Position numbers and translations under genes: made by a program. Positions 24,505-32,483 of a stretch of DNA of 41,555 nt are shown here, in pieces. Source of the DNA: CF-72 sp051006215 (lineage in GTDB: Bacteria; Chloroflexota; UBA6077; CF-72); contig JBPCIO010000257.1 in assembly GCA_051006215.1 (NCBI GenBank), positions 1-41,555 of the forward strand, written 5' to 3'. Position 1 is the stretch's first letter, and each line of letters begins with the position of its first letter. The notes beneath the pieces were generated by a model that saw nothing but the letters and a program-made list of their open reading frames with translations, did not search any database and was not told the origin of the DNA.

Positions 24505-26881
24505 ATGACGCTAGACGACACTCAGCGGCGCGAACCGCCAGCCAGTCGGCACGGGGTCCGATACGACGCGTCAACCATCGAGCGGCACTGGCAGAGGGTT
24601 TGGACCGCACCAGGATCTACGAAGCTGACCTGACCCATCCCAAACGGCCGTTCTACAACCTGATGATGTTTCCGTATCCCTCAGCCGAGGGACTGCACGT
24701 CGGGAACTTGTACGCCTACAGCGGCGCCGACATCTACGGGCGCTTCCAGGCAATGCGGGGTCACGCGGTGTTCGAGCCGATGGGCTTCGACGCATTCGGC
24801 ATCCATAGCGAGAATTTCGCCATCAAGCGTGGCGTCCATCCCAGGCTGCTCACCGCCGACAACGTCGAGCGCTTCGCGAGAGCCAACTCAAGCGTACCGG
24901 TTTCCGCGTGGACTGGAGCCACGAGGTGATTACGACTGATCCGCGCTACTACCACTGGACACAGTGGATTTCGTGCAGCTCTTCACGCTGGCCTGCCGTG
25001 CGGCGGAAAGCGGCAGTTACGTGGTGTGCTGCGGACCGCACGGTGCTGGCCGACGAGCAGGTCATAGACGGCCGCTGCGAGCGCTGCGACATGCCTGTGG
25101 AGCAGCGCGAGCTGGAGCAATGGTTCCTCCGCATCACCGCCTATGCCGAGCGTTTGCTCACCAACCTGGATAACCTCGACTGGTCCGAGCACGTCAAGAC
25201 CGCCCAGCGCAAATGGATCGGGCGCTCCGATGGACTCCAATTTGGCATCCCCGTCGAAGGCATGCGGGATGTGCAGGTCGAGGTCTTTACGACGCGGCCT
25301 GAAACCGTGTTCGGAATGACATACGTCGTGCTCGCGCCCGAGCATCCGCTGGTCCAACAGGTAACACAGCCCGAGCGCTGCGTTGAGGTCCAGGCGTACT
25401 GTATGCGGACCCGCTCGAAGTCTGATCTGGACCGGCGCCAGGCGGCCCACGCGAAGAGCGGCGTTTCACCGGATCCTACGCCGTCAATCCAGCCAACGGC
25501 GAGCGGGTGCCGATCTGGATTGCAGACTACGTACTGGCCTCACACGGCACGGGCGCAATCATGGGGGTGCCAGCCCACGACACGCGCGACTGCGAGTTTG
25601 CAACCGCCTTCGGTCTGCCGATCCGCGACACGCTCGACCTGGTAGACCGGCAGCACGTCCGGCGGTGGTTCGAGGACTCCGGCATCGGGCGCCGCACGAT
25701 CCAGTACCGACTGCGCGATTGGCTAGTTTCTCGTCAGCGCTACTGGGGTGCGCCAATTCCGATCATCCACTGCGAACGCTGCGGCTCCGTCGCCGTGCCT
25801 GAAGATCAGCTCCCGGTGCTTCTACCCGCCGTCCAGGATTAGATGCCGCGTGGGCCAGGTTCATCACCGCTCGGGCAGGTGCCGTCATTTGTCAGAACCG
25901 TCCGCCCGAGCTGTGGCAGCGCGGCCCGGCGGGAGACCGACGTGGCGGACAACTTCCTGGACTCGTCCTGGTATTACCTGCGCTACCCTTCGAGCGCGCT
26001 CGACGACCGGCCGTTCGATCCAGAGTTGACCGCAACCTGGCTGCCAGTCGACATGTACATCGGCGGGGAGGAACACGCCGTCTTACACCTACTCTACAGT
26101 CGGTTCGTCAGCATGGCCCTGCACGACCTCGGCCACCTGCCCTTCGAGGAGCCATTCACTAACTTTCGGGCGCACGGCCTTCTGACCAAGGACGGCGCCA
26201 AGATGAGCAAGAGTCGGGGCAACGTCGTGAACCCCGATGGCTACTTCGATCGACTTGGCGCCGACACCCTCCGGATGTATCTCGTCTTCGTCGGACCCTA
26301 CGAGCAGGGTGGGCAGTTCAGCGACCTCGGCATCGCCGGCATAGGCCGCTTCCTGGGCCGTGTCTGGAACCAGTTGGTGTCGAACGTCGGTCGGCTTTCG
26401 ACGGAACCACCACCACTCGAGTCCCGTCGCGTGCTGCACCGCGCGATCCATCAGGTGACGGAGGATCTCAGCAGCCTGCGATACAACACTGCCATCGCGG
26501 CGCTCATGACGTACCTGAATTCACTGCAGGAGCGCCAGGAGTGCACGAGGACGAGGTAACCGGGCTGCTGCTGATGCTCGCTCCGTTTGCGCCACACATT
26601 ACGGAGGAGCTATGGCCCCACTCGGCAAGCCATTTTCTATCCACCAACAGGCGTTCCCCATCGCCGATCCAGCAGCCCTCGAGGTCGCAACGGTCGGGGT
26701 TGCCATCCAGATTGACGGCCGCGCGCGTGGGCTGGTCCAGCTTGGGCGACAAGCCAGCCAGGCTGAGGCGCTGCACGCCGCTCGAGACGTCGAGGCTGCC
26801 GCCGAGGTGTTCGACCAAACCAAGCTCAAACGCGTGGTGTATGTGCCGGGACGCATCCTCAATCTGGTCACAGACGCATGA
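24505..26881 (+). pseudogene. leuS: leucyl-tRNA synthetase, multiply frameshifted
   Basis: LeuS wording is present from end to end: MMFPYPSAEGLHVGN (HIGH motif), the editing domain (VFTTRPETVFGMTYVVLAPE, GTGAIMGVPAHDTRD), LVSRQRYWGAPIPIIHCERC, the KMSKS loop AKMSKSRGNVVNPD and the C-terminal LKRVVYVPGRILNL. The frame is broken by eight single-base losses, nearly all at short homopolymers: near 24602, 24875, 24970, 24984, 24995, 25465, 26541 and 26616-26621. Restoring eight bases makes the length exactly 795 codons. A TAG at 25840-25842 remains in frame, one zinc-ribbon Cys appears as Arg (TVRPSCG), and about 30-40 residues seem missing between FGLPIRDTL and DLVDRQH. GGAGAGG precedes ATG 24505. 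Neighbouring genes are intact, which favours real decay over random error. Confidence 0.88.
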
Positions 26882-26887
26882 CGTGGT

Positions 26888-27943
26888 TCAGGGTTCGACG
26901 ACGACCTTGAGCGCGTCGGTTGCAGGTTTGGCGATGTGCTCGAATGCCTCGGCTGTGCTGGTCAGCGGATAGCGGTGGCTGATGATCTGCTCGAGATCGA
27001 CCAGGCCGTGCTGGACCAGCGCGATGGCGCGCGGGTAGACGTGCTTCATGCGCCGACTGAGCTTGATGGTCACGCCCCTGCGCCGCGCGGTGGCGGCGGC
27101 TAACGGGATGCGGTCGTCGGGGCAAATGCCGACGATGACCAGCGTGCCGCCCGGACGCAGAACATCTACGCCCTGCTGGGGCGTTTCGAGCGCCCCGGCG
27201 GCCTCGAAAGTGACGTCGACGCCCCGGCCACCCGTCAGGCGCCTGATCGCGGCCACCGCATCCTCGACGCCCACGTCGATGGTCACATCAGCACCCTGGG
27301 CACGCGCGGCAGCCAAACGCGTCGGATTACGATCGGTAACGAAGACTTCGACCGCGCCCGACAGCTTCGCCAGCCGAACGATGAGCAGTCCGATTGGCCC
27401 AGCGCCCAGGACAGCCACCCGGTCGGCAAGTCGGACGTGACCCAGACCCAGCGCGTGCAGGCACACGCCCAGCGTCTCCAGGACCGCTCCCACGTCTGGG
27501 GGCATGCCCTCGGGCAGCGGAATCACGTGTCGCGCGGGCCAGACGAGCCGCTCGCGTAACGCACCGTCGATGGGCGGAGTTCCCGCGAAGCGCACGCTGG
27601 GGCAGAGGTTGGGGTGGCCCTCGATACACGTCTCGCACACTCCGCAGGGAATGGCTGGGTCGATCGCCACCGGCTGGCCCTGGCCCAGGCCGTCCACACC
27701 TGGCCCGACAGCCTCGATGCTGCCGGCGAACTCGTGGCCCAGGATGAGCGGTGCGGCGGGGGTGCTCTCGCCGATGTGGCCGTCGCAGTAGTAATGCAGG
27801 TCCGAGCCGCACAAACCGACGGCCCTCACGCGCACGCGCACTTCGCCGTGGCCAGGCTCTGGCACCGGAACATCGTCGATCTGGAGCGTGCGCGGCCCGT
27901 ATAGCCGGGCAGCCCGCATCTGAGAAGTCACCGCGGTCAGCAT
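26888..27943 (-). CDS. zinc-dependent MDR alcohol/polyol dehydrogenase
   Basis: About 351 residues from ATG 27943 (or 343 from ATG 27919). This is a medium-chain dehydrogenase of the sorbitol/threonine/Zn-ADH type. The catalytic zinc site is GLCGSDLHYY with GHEFAGSIEAVG. The structural zinc site has the four Cys of CGVCETCIEGHPNLC. The Rossmann motif is VLGAGPIGLL, followed by a helix and VTDRNPTRL, where Asp favours NAD. It oxidises a secondary alcohol or polyol; the residue pattern is near L-iditol/xylitol dehydrogenases but the substrate is not certain. It is convergent with leuS (6 bases apart) and divergent from the MFS gene. Confidence 0.92.
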   Translation of the reverse strand: MLTAVTSQMRAARLYGPRTLQIDDVPVPEPGHGEVRVRVRAVGLCGSDLHYYCDGHIGESTPAAPLILGHEFAGSIEAVGPGVDGLGQGQPVAIDPAIPCGVCETCIEGHPNLCPSVRFAGTPPIDGALRERLVWPARHVIPLPEGMPPDVGAVLETLGVCLHALGLGHVRLADRVAVLGAGPIGLLIVRLAKLSGAVEVFVTDRNPTRLAAARAQGADVTIDVGVEDAVAAIRRLTGGRGVDVTFEAAGALETPQQGVDVLRPGGTLVIVGICPDDRIPLAAATARRRGVTIKLSRRMKHVYPRAIALVQHGLVDLEQIISHRYPLTSTAEAFEHIAKPATDALKVVVEP

Positions 27944-28038
27944 ATCCGCTGGGGTGTGTCCGACCTGGCAAGCTCGCCTGAGTAGACTCAGTTTGCAGGC
28001 GACCCTACAGTATGGACGCCCACCTCGTTCGCGGGTGC

Positions 28039-28045
28039 AGGAGGT
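28039..28045 (+). promoter_or_regulatory. strong Shine-Dalgarno deciding the MFS start
   Basis: AGGAGGT lies 5 bases before ATG 28051 and is the best ribosome-binding site in the window. It places the start at 28051 rather than at the in-frame ATG 28012. Confidence 0.75.
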
Positions 28046-28050
28046 GTGGC

Positions 28051-29271
28051 ATGGCGGAGCTGGTGCGCCTCGACGCAATCCAAGAACCGGACACTCGGCC
28101 AGGCGAAACTCGGCCGGCCTGGCGCGTGCTCATGGCGGCCGCGGCTGTCCACGCCTGTAACGATGCCTTCTTTTACGTGCTGTACCCGCTGCTGCCATTC
28201 ATCGCAACCGACCTCGGGCTGTCGTACGCCGAGATCGGCCTGGTCAACGCCGCTTTCGCCGGAAGTAGCGCCGTGCTCCAGCTGCCGGCGGGACTCCTCG
28301 GCCAGCACTGGAGCGAGTACGTCCTGCTCGCCTGGGGCAACGGTTGGGTGGCCACGGGACTGGCGGCGATGGCTGCCGCGACGAGCTTGCCGATGTTGCT
28401 CGGAGTGGCCGTGTTGGCCGGCGTCGGCGGCAACGTCCAACATCCGTTAGCAGCCTCACTGGTCGCCCGCGCCTACGACGGTCGGAGGCGGGGACTTGCC
28501 ATTGGCACGCTCAACTTTGCCGGGGACCTTGGCAAGCTGGCAGCCCCAGGCCTTGTTGTTGTGGTGGCGCCAACGCTCGGCTGGCGCGCAACCCTGGTCG
28601 GTCTCGGGCTGTTTGGCTTGGTGTTTTCGGGGGTGTTTGGCCTGGCCGGCAAGTGGGTCCGCCCCTTGGGCGCCAACGCAGCGCGGGCTACGTCAACCAG
28701 CGGTTGGCGCCGATTCGGTCTGCCGCGGAGCTTCGCGCTCCTGGCCACGGTCGGTATGCTCGACGCCACCACCCGCACGGCGGCGCTGACGTTTCTGCCG
28801 TTCGTGTTGGCCACGCGGGGCTTGGGTAGTACCGATGTCGGCGTGTTGTTCGCAGTCGTATTCGCCGGCGGCGCCCTGGGGAAACTCGCGTGTGGGCCGT
28901 TGGGTGACCATCTGGGCGGGTTTGCCGTGGTACTCGCAACCGAGACGATGACCGCCCTGGCTCTGTGCGGGCTGGCGTGGGGCCCACTTGAAACCTCACT
29001 CGGGGTGGCCGCGATTCTCGGCTTTGGCCTGAACGGGACCACATCCGTCCTATATGCGGCGGTCGCCGCATTCGTTCCGCACGGCAACCGGGGTGTCGGC
29101 TACGGCGTGTATTACACCGCCACCCAATGCGCCGCGGCTGTGGCAGCGCTGGGCTACGGGCTCCTCGCCGATCACGTGGGGCTCGGACTGACCTTCGCCG
29201 CGATGGCCGCGTTCACGCTCTCGGTCGTGCCTCTGGCCGTGCCCATCCGACGACATCTGGCGTTCGCATGA
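28051..29271 (+). CDS. MFS transporter
   Basis: About 406 residues with roughly twelve hydrophobic segments. The first TM region (VHACNDAFFYVLYPLLPFIA then DLGLSYAEIGLVNAAF) resembles the fosmidomycin-resistance (Fsr)-like branch of MFS. The loop 2-3 motif is degenerate (GLLGQHWSEY), and a central cytoplasmic loop (GKWVRPLGANAARA) separates the two six-helix bundles. It probably exports a drug or organic anion. The stop overlaps the next ATG (ATGA, 29268-29271), so the phosphotransferase is translationally coupled, an arrangement common for resistance or salvage pairs. Confidence 0.88.
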   Translation: MAELVRLDAIQEPDTRPGETRPAWRVLMAAAAVHACNDAFFYVLYPLLPFIATDLGLSYAEIGLVNAAFAGSSAVLQLPAGLLGQHWSEYVLLAWGNGWVATGLAAMAAATSLPMLLGVAVLAGVGGNVQHPLAASLVARAYDGRRRGLAIGTLNFAGDLGKLAAPGLVVVVAPTLGWRATLVGLGLFGLVFSGVFGLAGKWVRPLGANAARATSTSGWRRFGLPRSFALLATVGMLDATTRTAALTFLPFVLATRGLGSTDVGVLFAVVFAGGALGKLACGPLGDHLGGFAVVLATETMTALALCGLAWGPLETSLGVAAILGFGLNGTTSVLYAAVAAFVPHGNRGVGYGVYYTATQCAAAVAALGYGLLADHVGLGLTFAAMAAFTLSVVPLAVPIRRHLAFA

Positions 29272-30202
29272 GCTCACCAGCGTTGGCCAGCGAAACAGCC
29301 ATCAGTGACATCGTGCGCGACGTGCTTGGCGCTCGCACCACGGTACGAGTGAATCACTGGTATGTGCGCCGCGAGAAGCATGTCGTCGCCAGTGTCCAGA
29401 CGCAGGGCCCCGCACTGCAGCTCATCGTAAAGCTGGAGGAGCCAGGCGAAAGGCCCAACCGCCACTTCGAGGTTATGGCCGCTATTACGCAGCGGGTGCG
29501 TAGCCAGACTTCTGTGCCGACCTCTGAGGTGGTGGCAGTCGATGTCAGCCGCCAGAGGTGGCCGTGGGAATACCTGATAGTGACGTACCTGCCTGGGACA
29601 ACCTGGACGGAGCTCTACCCACGCCTACCGTCTGAGGCAAGGCTGGCAGCTCAACGTCAGATCGGGCAGGCAGCCGGTCAACTCCATAGACTACCGTTCA
29701 CTGGCTTTGGTCAAATCGGCGGCGACGGATTGGTGATTGACCCGACGCCTACGCTGGCTGTCGCGCTTCAACGCAGAGCCCGTCAACGGCTCACCACTCC
29801 GCGCTTTCTGGAACTCATGCTGGAGTTGCTCGAATCGCGAGCGCATCTGTTCAACGGCACCTCGACTCCAACGCTTGCCACGAGGACCTCAACTCCCACA
29901 ACCTGGTATTTGAACTCCGCGATGACTTGCCAGAGTTGACGGGCGTTCTGGATTTCGAGAGCGCGTGGGCCGGCACAGGCGAGTCCGACCTGGCCCGTCT
30001 CGAGTTATGGAGACTGTCCGCCGGGGCCGCCCTGCGCGAAGGCTATCTTGAGGTCGCGCCGGTGGCAGACGGGTACGAAGCCCGGAGACCGCTGCTCCAA
30101 CTTCTGTGGTGTCTCGAATATGCCCAGTTCCACCAGTCCGCCGAGGATCAAGCGGTGCTGAATCGCGTGTGCGATGAGCTGAGCATCGGCCATATCCGTT
30201 GA
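29268..30202 (+). pseudogene. aminoglycoside-phosphotransferase (APH) family protein, one frameshift
   Basis: The N-lobe has LQLIVKLEEPGERPNRHFEVM (ATP-binding Lys region) and the hinge YLIVTYLPGTTW. The catalytic loop CHEDLNSHNLV (Brenner HxDxxxxN) and the metal motif VLDFESAW lie in the next frame. The break is at the CC near 29859-29861; one extra C restores a 311-residue protein, normal for the family. Members phosphorylate aminoglycosides, homoserine, choline or other hydroxyl compounds; the substrate is unknown. It is coupled to the MFS gene by an ATGA overlap. The single loss at a homopolymer may be a sequencing error. Confidence 0.8.
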
Positions 30203-30238
30203 TGCGCCCGGCGTTGGGCGGTCGCTAGCATGTGTGCG

Positions 30239-31021
30239 ATGAGCACGTTCAAAGTCGGCGTACAGCTTCACCCTCAGCACACGTCGTTCGAAGACTATCG
30301 GCGCGCCTGGCTTGCGGCGGACGAGATGGGCGTGGACATGATCCTGAACTGGGACCATTTCTTCCCGCTGTACGGCGACTCGAACGGGGACCACTTCGAG
30401 GGTTGGACCAGCCTCGCGGCGATCGCCCCGCAAACACGCCGCGCCCAGGTCGGCACACTCGTGTTGTCTATGGGCTACCGCAACCCAGCGTTGCTTTCGA
30501 ACATGGCCCGAACGCTGGACCACGCGACCGGCGGCCGATTGATCCTTGGCCTCGGTGGCGGCTGGGCGCAGCGCGACTACGACGAGTACGCCTACGACTT
30601 CGGAACGGCCGCCGATCGACTGCGAAGCCTGGAACGGGGACTCGCAATCATCAAAGAGCGTTGGGAGAAGGACGTGCCGAAACCGGTCCGCGGCACAATC
30701 CCGATCCTGATCGGCGGTGGCGGCGAGAAAATGACCCTGCGCATCACCGCACGCTACGCAGACTTATGGCACGGTTTCGGCGACGCGCAGACCTGGGGCG
30801 CCAAGAATGAAGTGCTCAACGACTGGTGCCGGCAACTCGGGCGCGATCCAGCCAGCATAGCCAGGATCGCGCCCATCAACGCCGAGTCGATCGATCGTGC
30901 CGACGACTGGGTCAAGGTGGGCGCGACGCAGGTCATCTACGGCCTGGGCGCACCGTTCGATCTTAGCCCTATCCGGCACCTCCTGGAATGGCGGGATCGG
31001 GCCGCCGCAGTCAGCGCCTGA
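30239..31021 (+). CDS. LLM class F420-dependent oxidoreductase
   Basis: A 260-residue luciferase-like protein. It shows FKVGVQLHPQHTSFEDYRRA, MILNWDHFFPLYGD, RRAQVGTLVLSMGYRNPALL, the barrel motif GGRLILGLGGGWAQRDYDEY and IPILIGGGGEKMTLR, ending with ARYADLWHGFG. This pattern (WDHFFPL and GGGGEK) is that of F420-dependent members from actinobacteria and Chloroflexota. ATG 30239 is preferred over ATG 30230 because homology begins at STFKVG. It stands alone, 36 bases after the phosphotransferase, so it may be in the same transcript. Confidence 0.9.
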   Translation: MSTFKVGVQLHPQHTSFEDYRRAWLAADEMGVDMILNWDHFFPLYGDSNGDHFEGWTSLAAIAPQTRRAQVGTLVLSMGYRNPALLSNMARTLDHATGGRLILGLGGGWAQRDYDEYAYDFGTAADRLRSLERGLAIIKERWEKDVPKPVRGTIPILIGGGGEKMTLRITARYADLWHGFGDAQTWGAKNEVLNDWCRQLGRDPASIARIAPINAESIDRADDWVKVGATQVIYGLGAPFDLSPIRHLLEWRDRAAAVSA

Positions 31022-31050
31022 GATGTGCGTGGCGCGCCTCCCGTAGCAGC

Positions 31051-31566
31051 TTATTCGGCGACCTCGACAATCATCTCGATCTCCACCGGAATGCCGCCTG
31101 GCAGAGATTGCATGCCGACGGCCGAGCGCGCGTGGCGGCCCCTATCGCCGAAGATGTCGACCAGCAAGTCGGAGGCGCCGTTGACCACCTTGGGCTGCTC
31201 GTCGAAGTTGGGCGTTGAATTGACCATACCCAGCAGCTTGACGATGCGCTGGACGCGTGAAAGTTCGCCAAGCTCGTCGCGGACAACCGCCAGGAGGTTG
31301 AGCATGCAATCGCGGGCCGCCGTATAGCCTTCCTCAGTCGTGAGCTCAGCACCGAGCTTTCCCAGCCAATGCCGTCCACCCACCAGATCGGGGCCTTTAC
31401 CGGATAGGTACAGCAGGTTGCCCGTTCGGACAGCACCAACGTAGTTGGCGATCGATTTTGGTGTCGGGGGAAGGGCGTGGCCCAACTGTTCCAGGCGTTC
31501 TTCTGGTGTCGTTTCGCTTCCAATATACGTTGCTCGACCAGTAGACGCCGAACGCGTCGTCTCCAT
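31051..31566 (-). CDS. RidA/YjgF/YER057c family protein
   Basis: A 171-residue protein of the longer Rid subgroup. The core reads NYVGAVRTGNLLYLSGKGPD, GYTAARDCMLNLLAVVRDEL, RIVKLLGMVNSTPNF, NGASDLLVDIFGDRGRHARS, and ends IPVEIEMIVEVAE. The Arg in GRHARS corresponds to the residue that binds the substrate carboxylate in imine deaminases of this family. It deaminates or protects against reactive enamines/imines; the exact substrate is unknown. The first about 35 residues are an extension. It is divergent from the AsnC-domain gene with only 45 bases between starts, suggesting shared control. Confidence 0.9.
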   Translation of the reverse strand: METTRSASTGRATYIGSETTPEERLEQLGHALPPTPKSIANYVGAVRTGNLLYLSGKGPDLVGGRHWLGKLGAELTTEEGYTAARDCMLNLLAVVRDELGELSRVQRIVKLLGMVNSTPNFDEQPKVVNGASDLLVDIFGDRGRHARSAVGMQSLPGGIPVEIEMIVEVAE

Positions 31567-31611
31567 ACCCGCACACTGCACACATCCACCTGATAGTCTG
31601 CGTAGGCAGCC

Positions 31612-31908
31612 ATGATCACCGCGATCGTCTTGATCCACACCGAGCGAGGCCAGACCGCGTCCGCCGCCGAGGCCCTGGCCGACCTGCCCGATGTCGCCGA
31701 GGTTTACTCTGTCAGCGGTGAGTACGACCTTGTGGCCATTGTGCGTGTCGCCAAGTACGAGCAGATGGGCGAGGTGGTTCCCGTGCGCCTGGCCGCCATC
31801 CAGGGCATCGTTCGTACCCACACACTCATGGCCTTCCAGTACTACTCGCGGCACGATCTCGAGCGCATGTGGGGGATCGGCATGGAAGCCGGAGGCGGGT
31901 CCACATGA
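31612..31908 (+). CDS. stand-alone Lrp/AsnC ligand-binding (RAM) domain protein
   Basis: 98 residues covering only the RAM effector domain: ITAIVLIHTERGQTASAAEA, VAEVYSVSGEYDLVAIVRV, then GIVRTHTLMAFQYYS. There is no helix-turn-helix. Such proteins form rings that bind amino acids and may regulate partner Lrp proteins or enzymes. The start is ATG 31612. Its stop overlaps the ATG of the Ddn-type gene (31905-31908), so the two are coupled. The amino-acid sensor function beside an RidA gene is suggestive, but this is inference. Confidence 0.88.
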   Translation: MITAIVLIHTERGQTASAAEALADLPDVAEVYSVSGEYDLVAIVRVAKYEQMGEVVPVRLAAIQGIVRTHTLMAFQYYSRHDLERMWGIGMEAGGGST

Positions 31909-32435
31909 CCCCGGTGCAACCCGAACCGCCGCTCACCGGTACGCCCTTCCGAGACGACCACCCCCCAAAAGTCCGCAAACCGCCAGCGGCGCTGTTCCGC
32001 TACCTGGTCAATCCGATCATGTCGCGTCTGTTGCAAACGCGTTTCGGCGCGCGCCGTATCGGCCCGCGGCTGATGCTCATCCGCTTTAGCGGCCGCAAGT
32101 CGGGTCGGCGGATCGAAATTCCGGCTGGCTATCAGCGGGACGGAGCTGACCTGCTGATTTTTACCCACAGTCCCTGGTGGCGCAATCTGCGCGACGATGC
32201 ACCAGTCCACGTGCTGGTGGAGGGCGCATGGCACTCCGCCACCGCAAACGCGAGCAACGCGCCAAGTGACGTGCTGCCCTTCTTCGCTGATCTGGTTCGG
32301 CGTGAAGGTCCAGCGGCTGCGGCGCGCTACGGCCTGCCGCTCTCTCGCGACCGGGAACCCTCCGAATCGGAGATGCGGGCAGGTATCCAGGCGCTCGGCC
32401 TGGCGCTGGTGCGCCTGCGCCAGAGCGGGACCTGA
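31905..32435 (+). CDS. Ddn-type deazaflavin(F420)-dependent nitroreductase family protein
   Basis: 176 residues. The split-barrel fold is shown by GPRLMLIRFSGRKSGRRIEI followed by PAGYQRDGADLLIFTHS, WWRNLRDDAPVHVLV and GAWHSATA. The RxSGRKSG pattern is the F420 phosphate-binding part of the DUF385/Ddn family. It would use reduced F420 to reduce a nitro, quinone or unsaturated substrate. It overlaps the AsnC-RAM gene by 4 bases (ATGA) and is convergent with the ThDP enzyme 48 bases away. The N-terminal about 25 residues are disordered and Pro-rich. Confidence 0.88.
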   Translation: MTPVQPEPPLTGTPFRDDHPPKVRKPPAALFRYLVNPIMSRLLQTRFGARRIGPRLMLIRFSGRKSGRRIEIPAGYQRDGADLLIFTHSPWWRNLRDDAPVHVLVEGAWHSATANASNAPSDVLPFFADLVRREGPAAAARYGLPLSRDREPSESEMRAGIQALGLALVRLRQSGT

Positions 32436-32483
32436 CGCGAGACAGCTCGGAGCAAATTCCCCCGGCTTGGTCGACCTCAGGCG

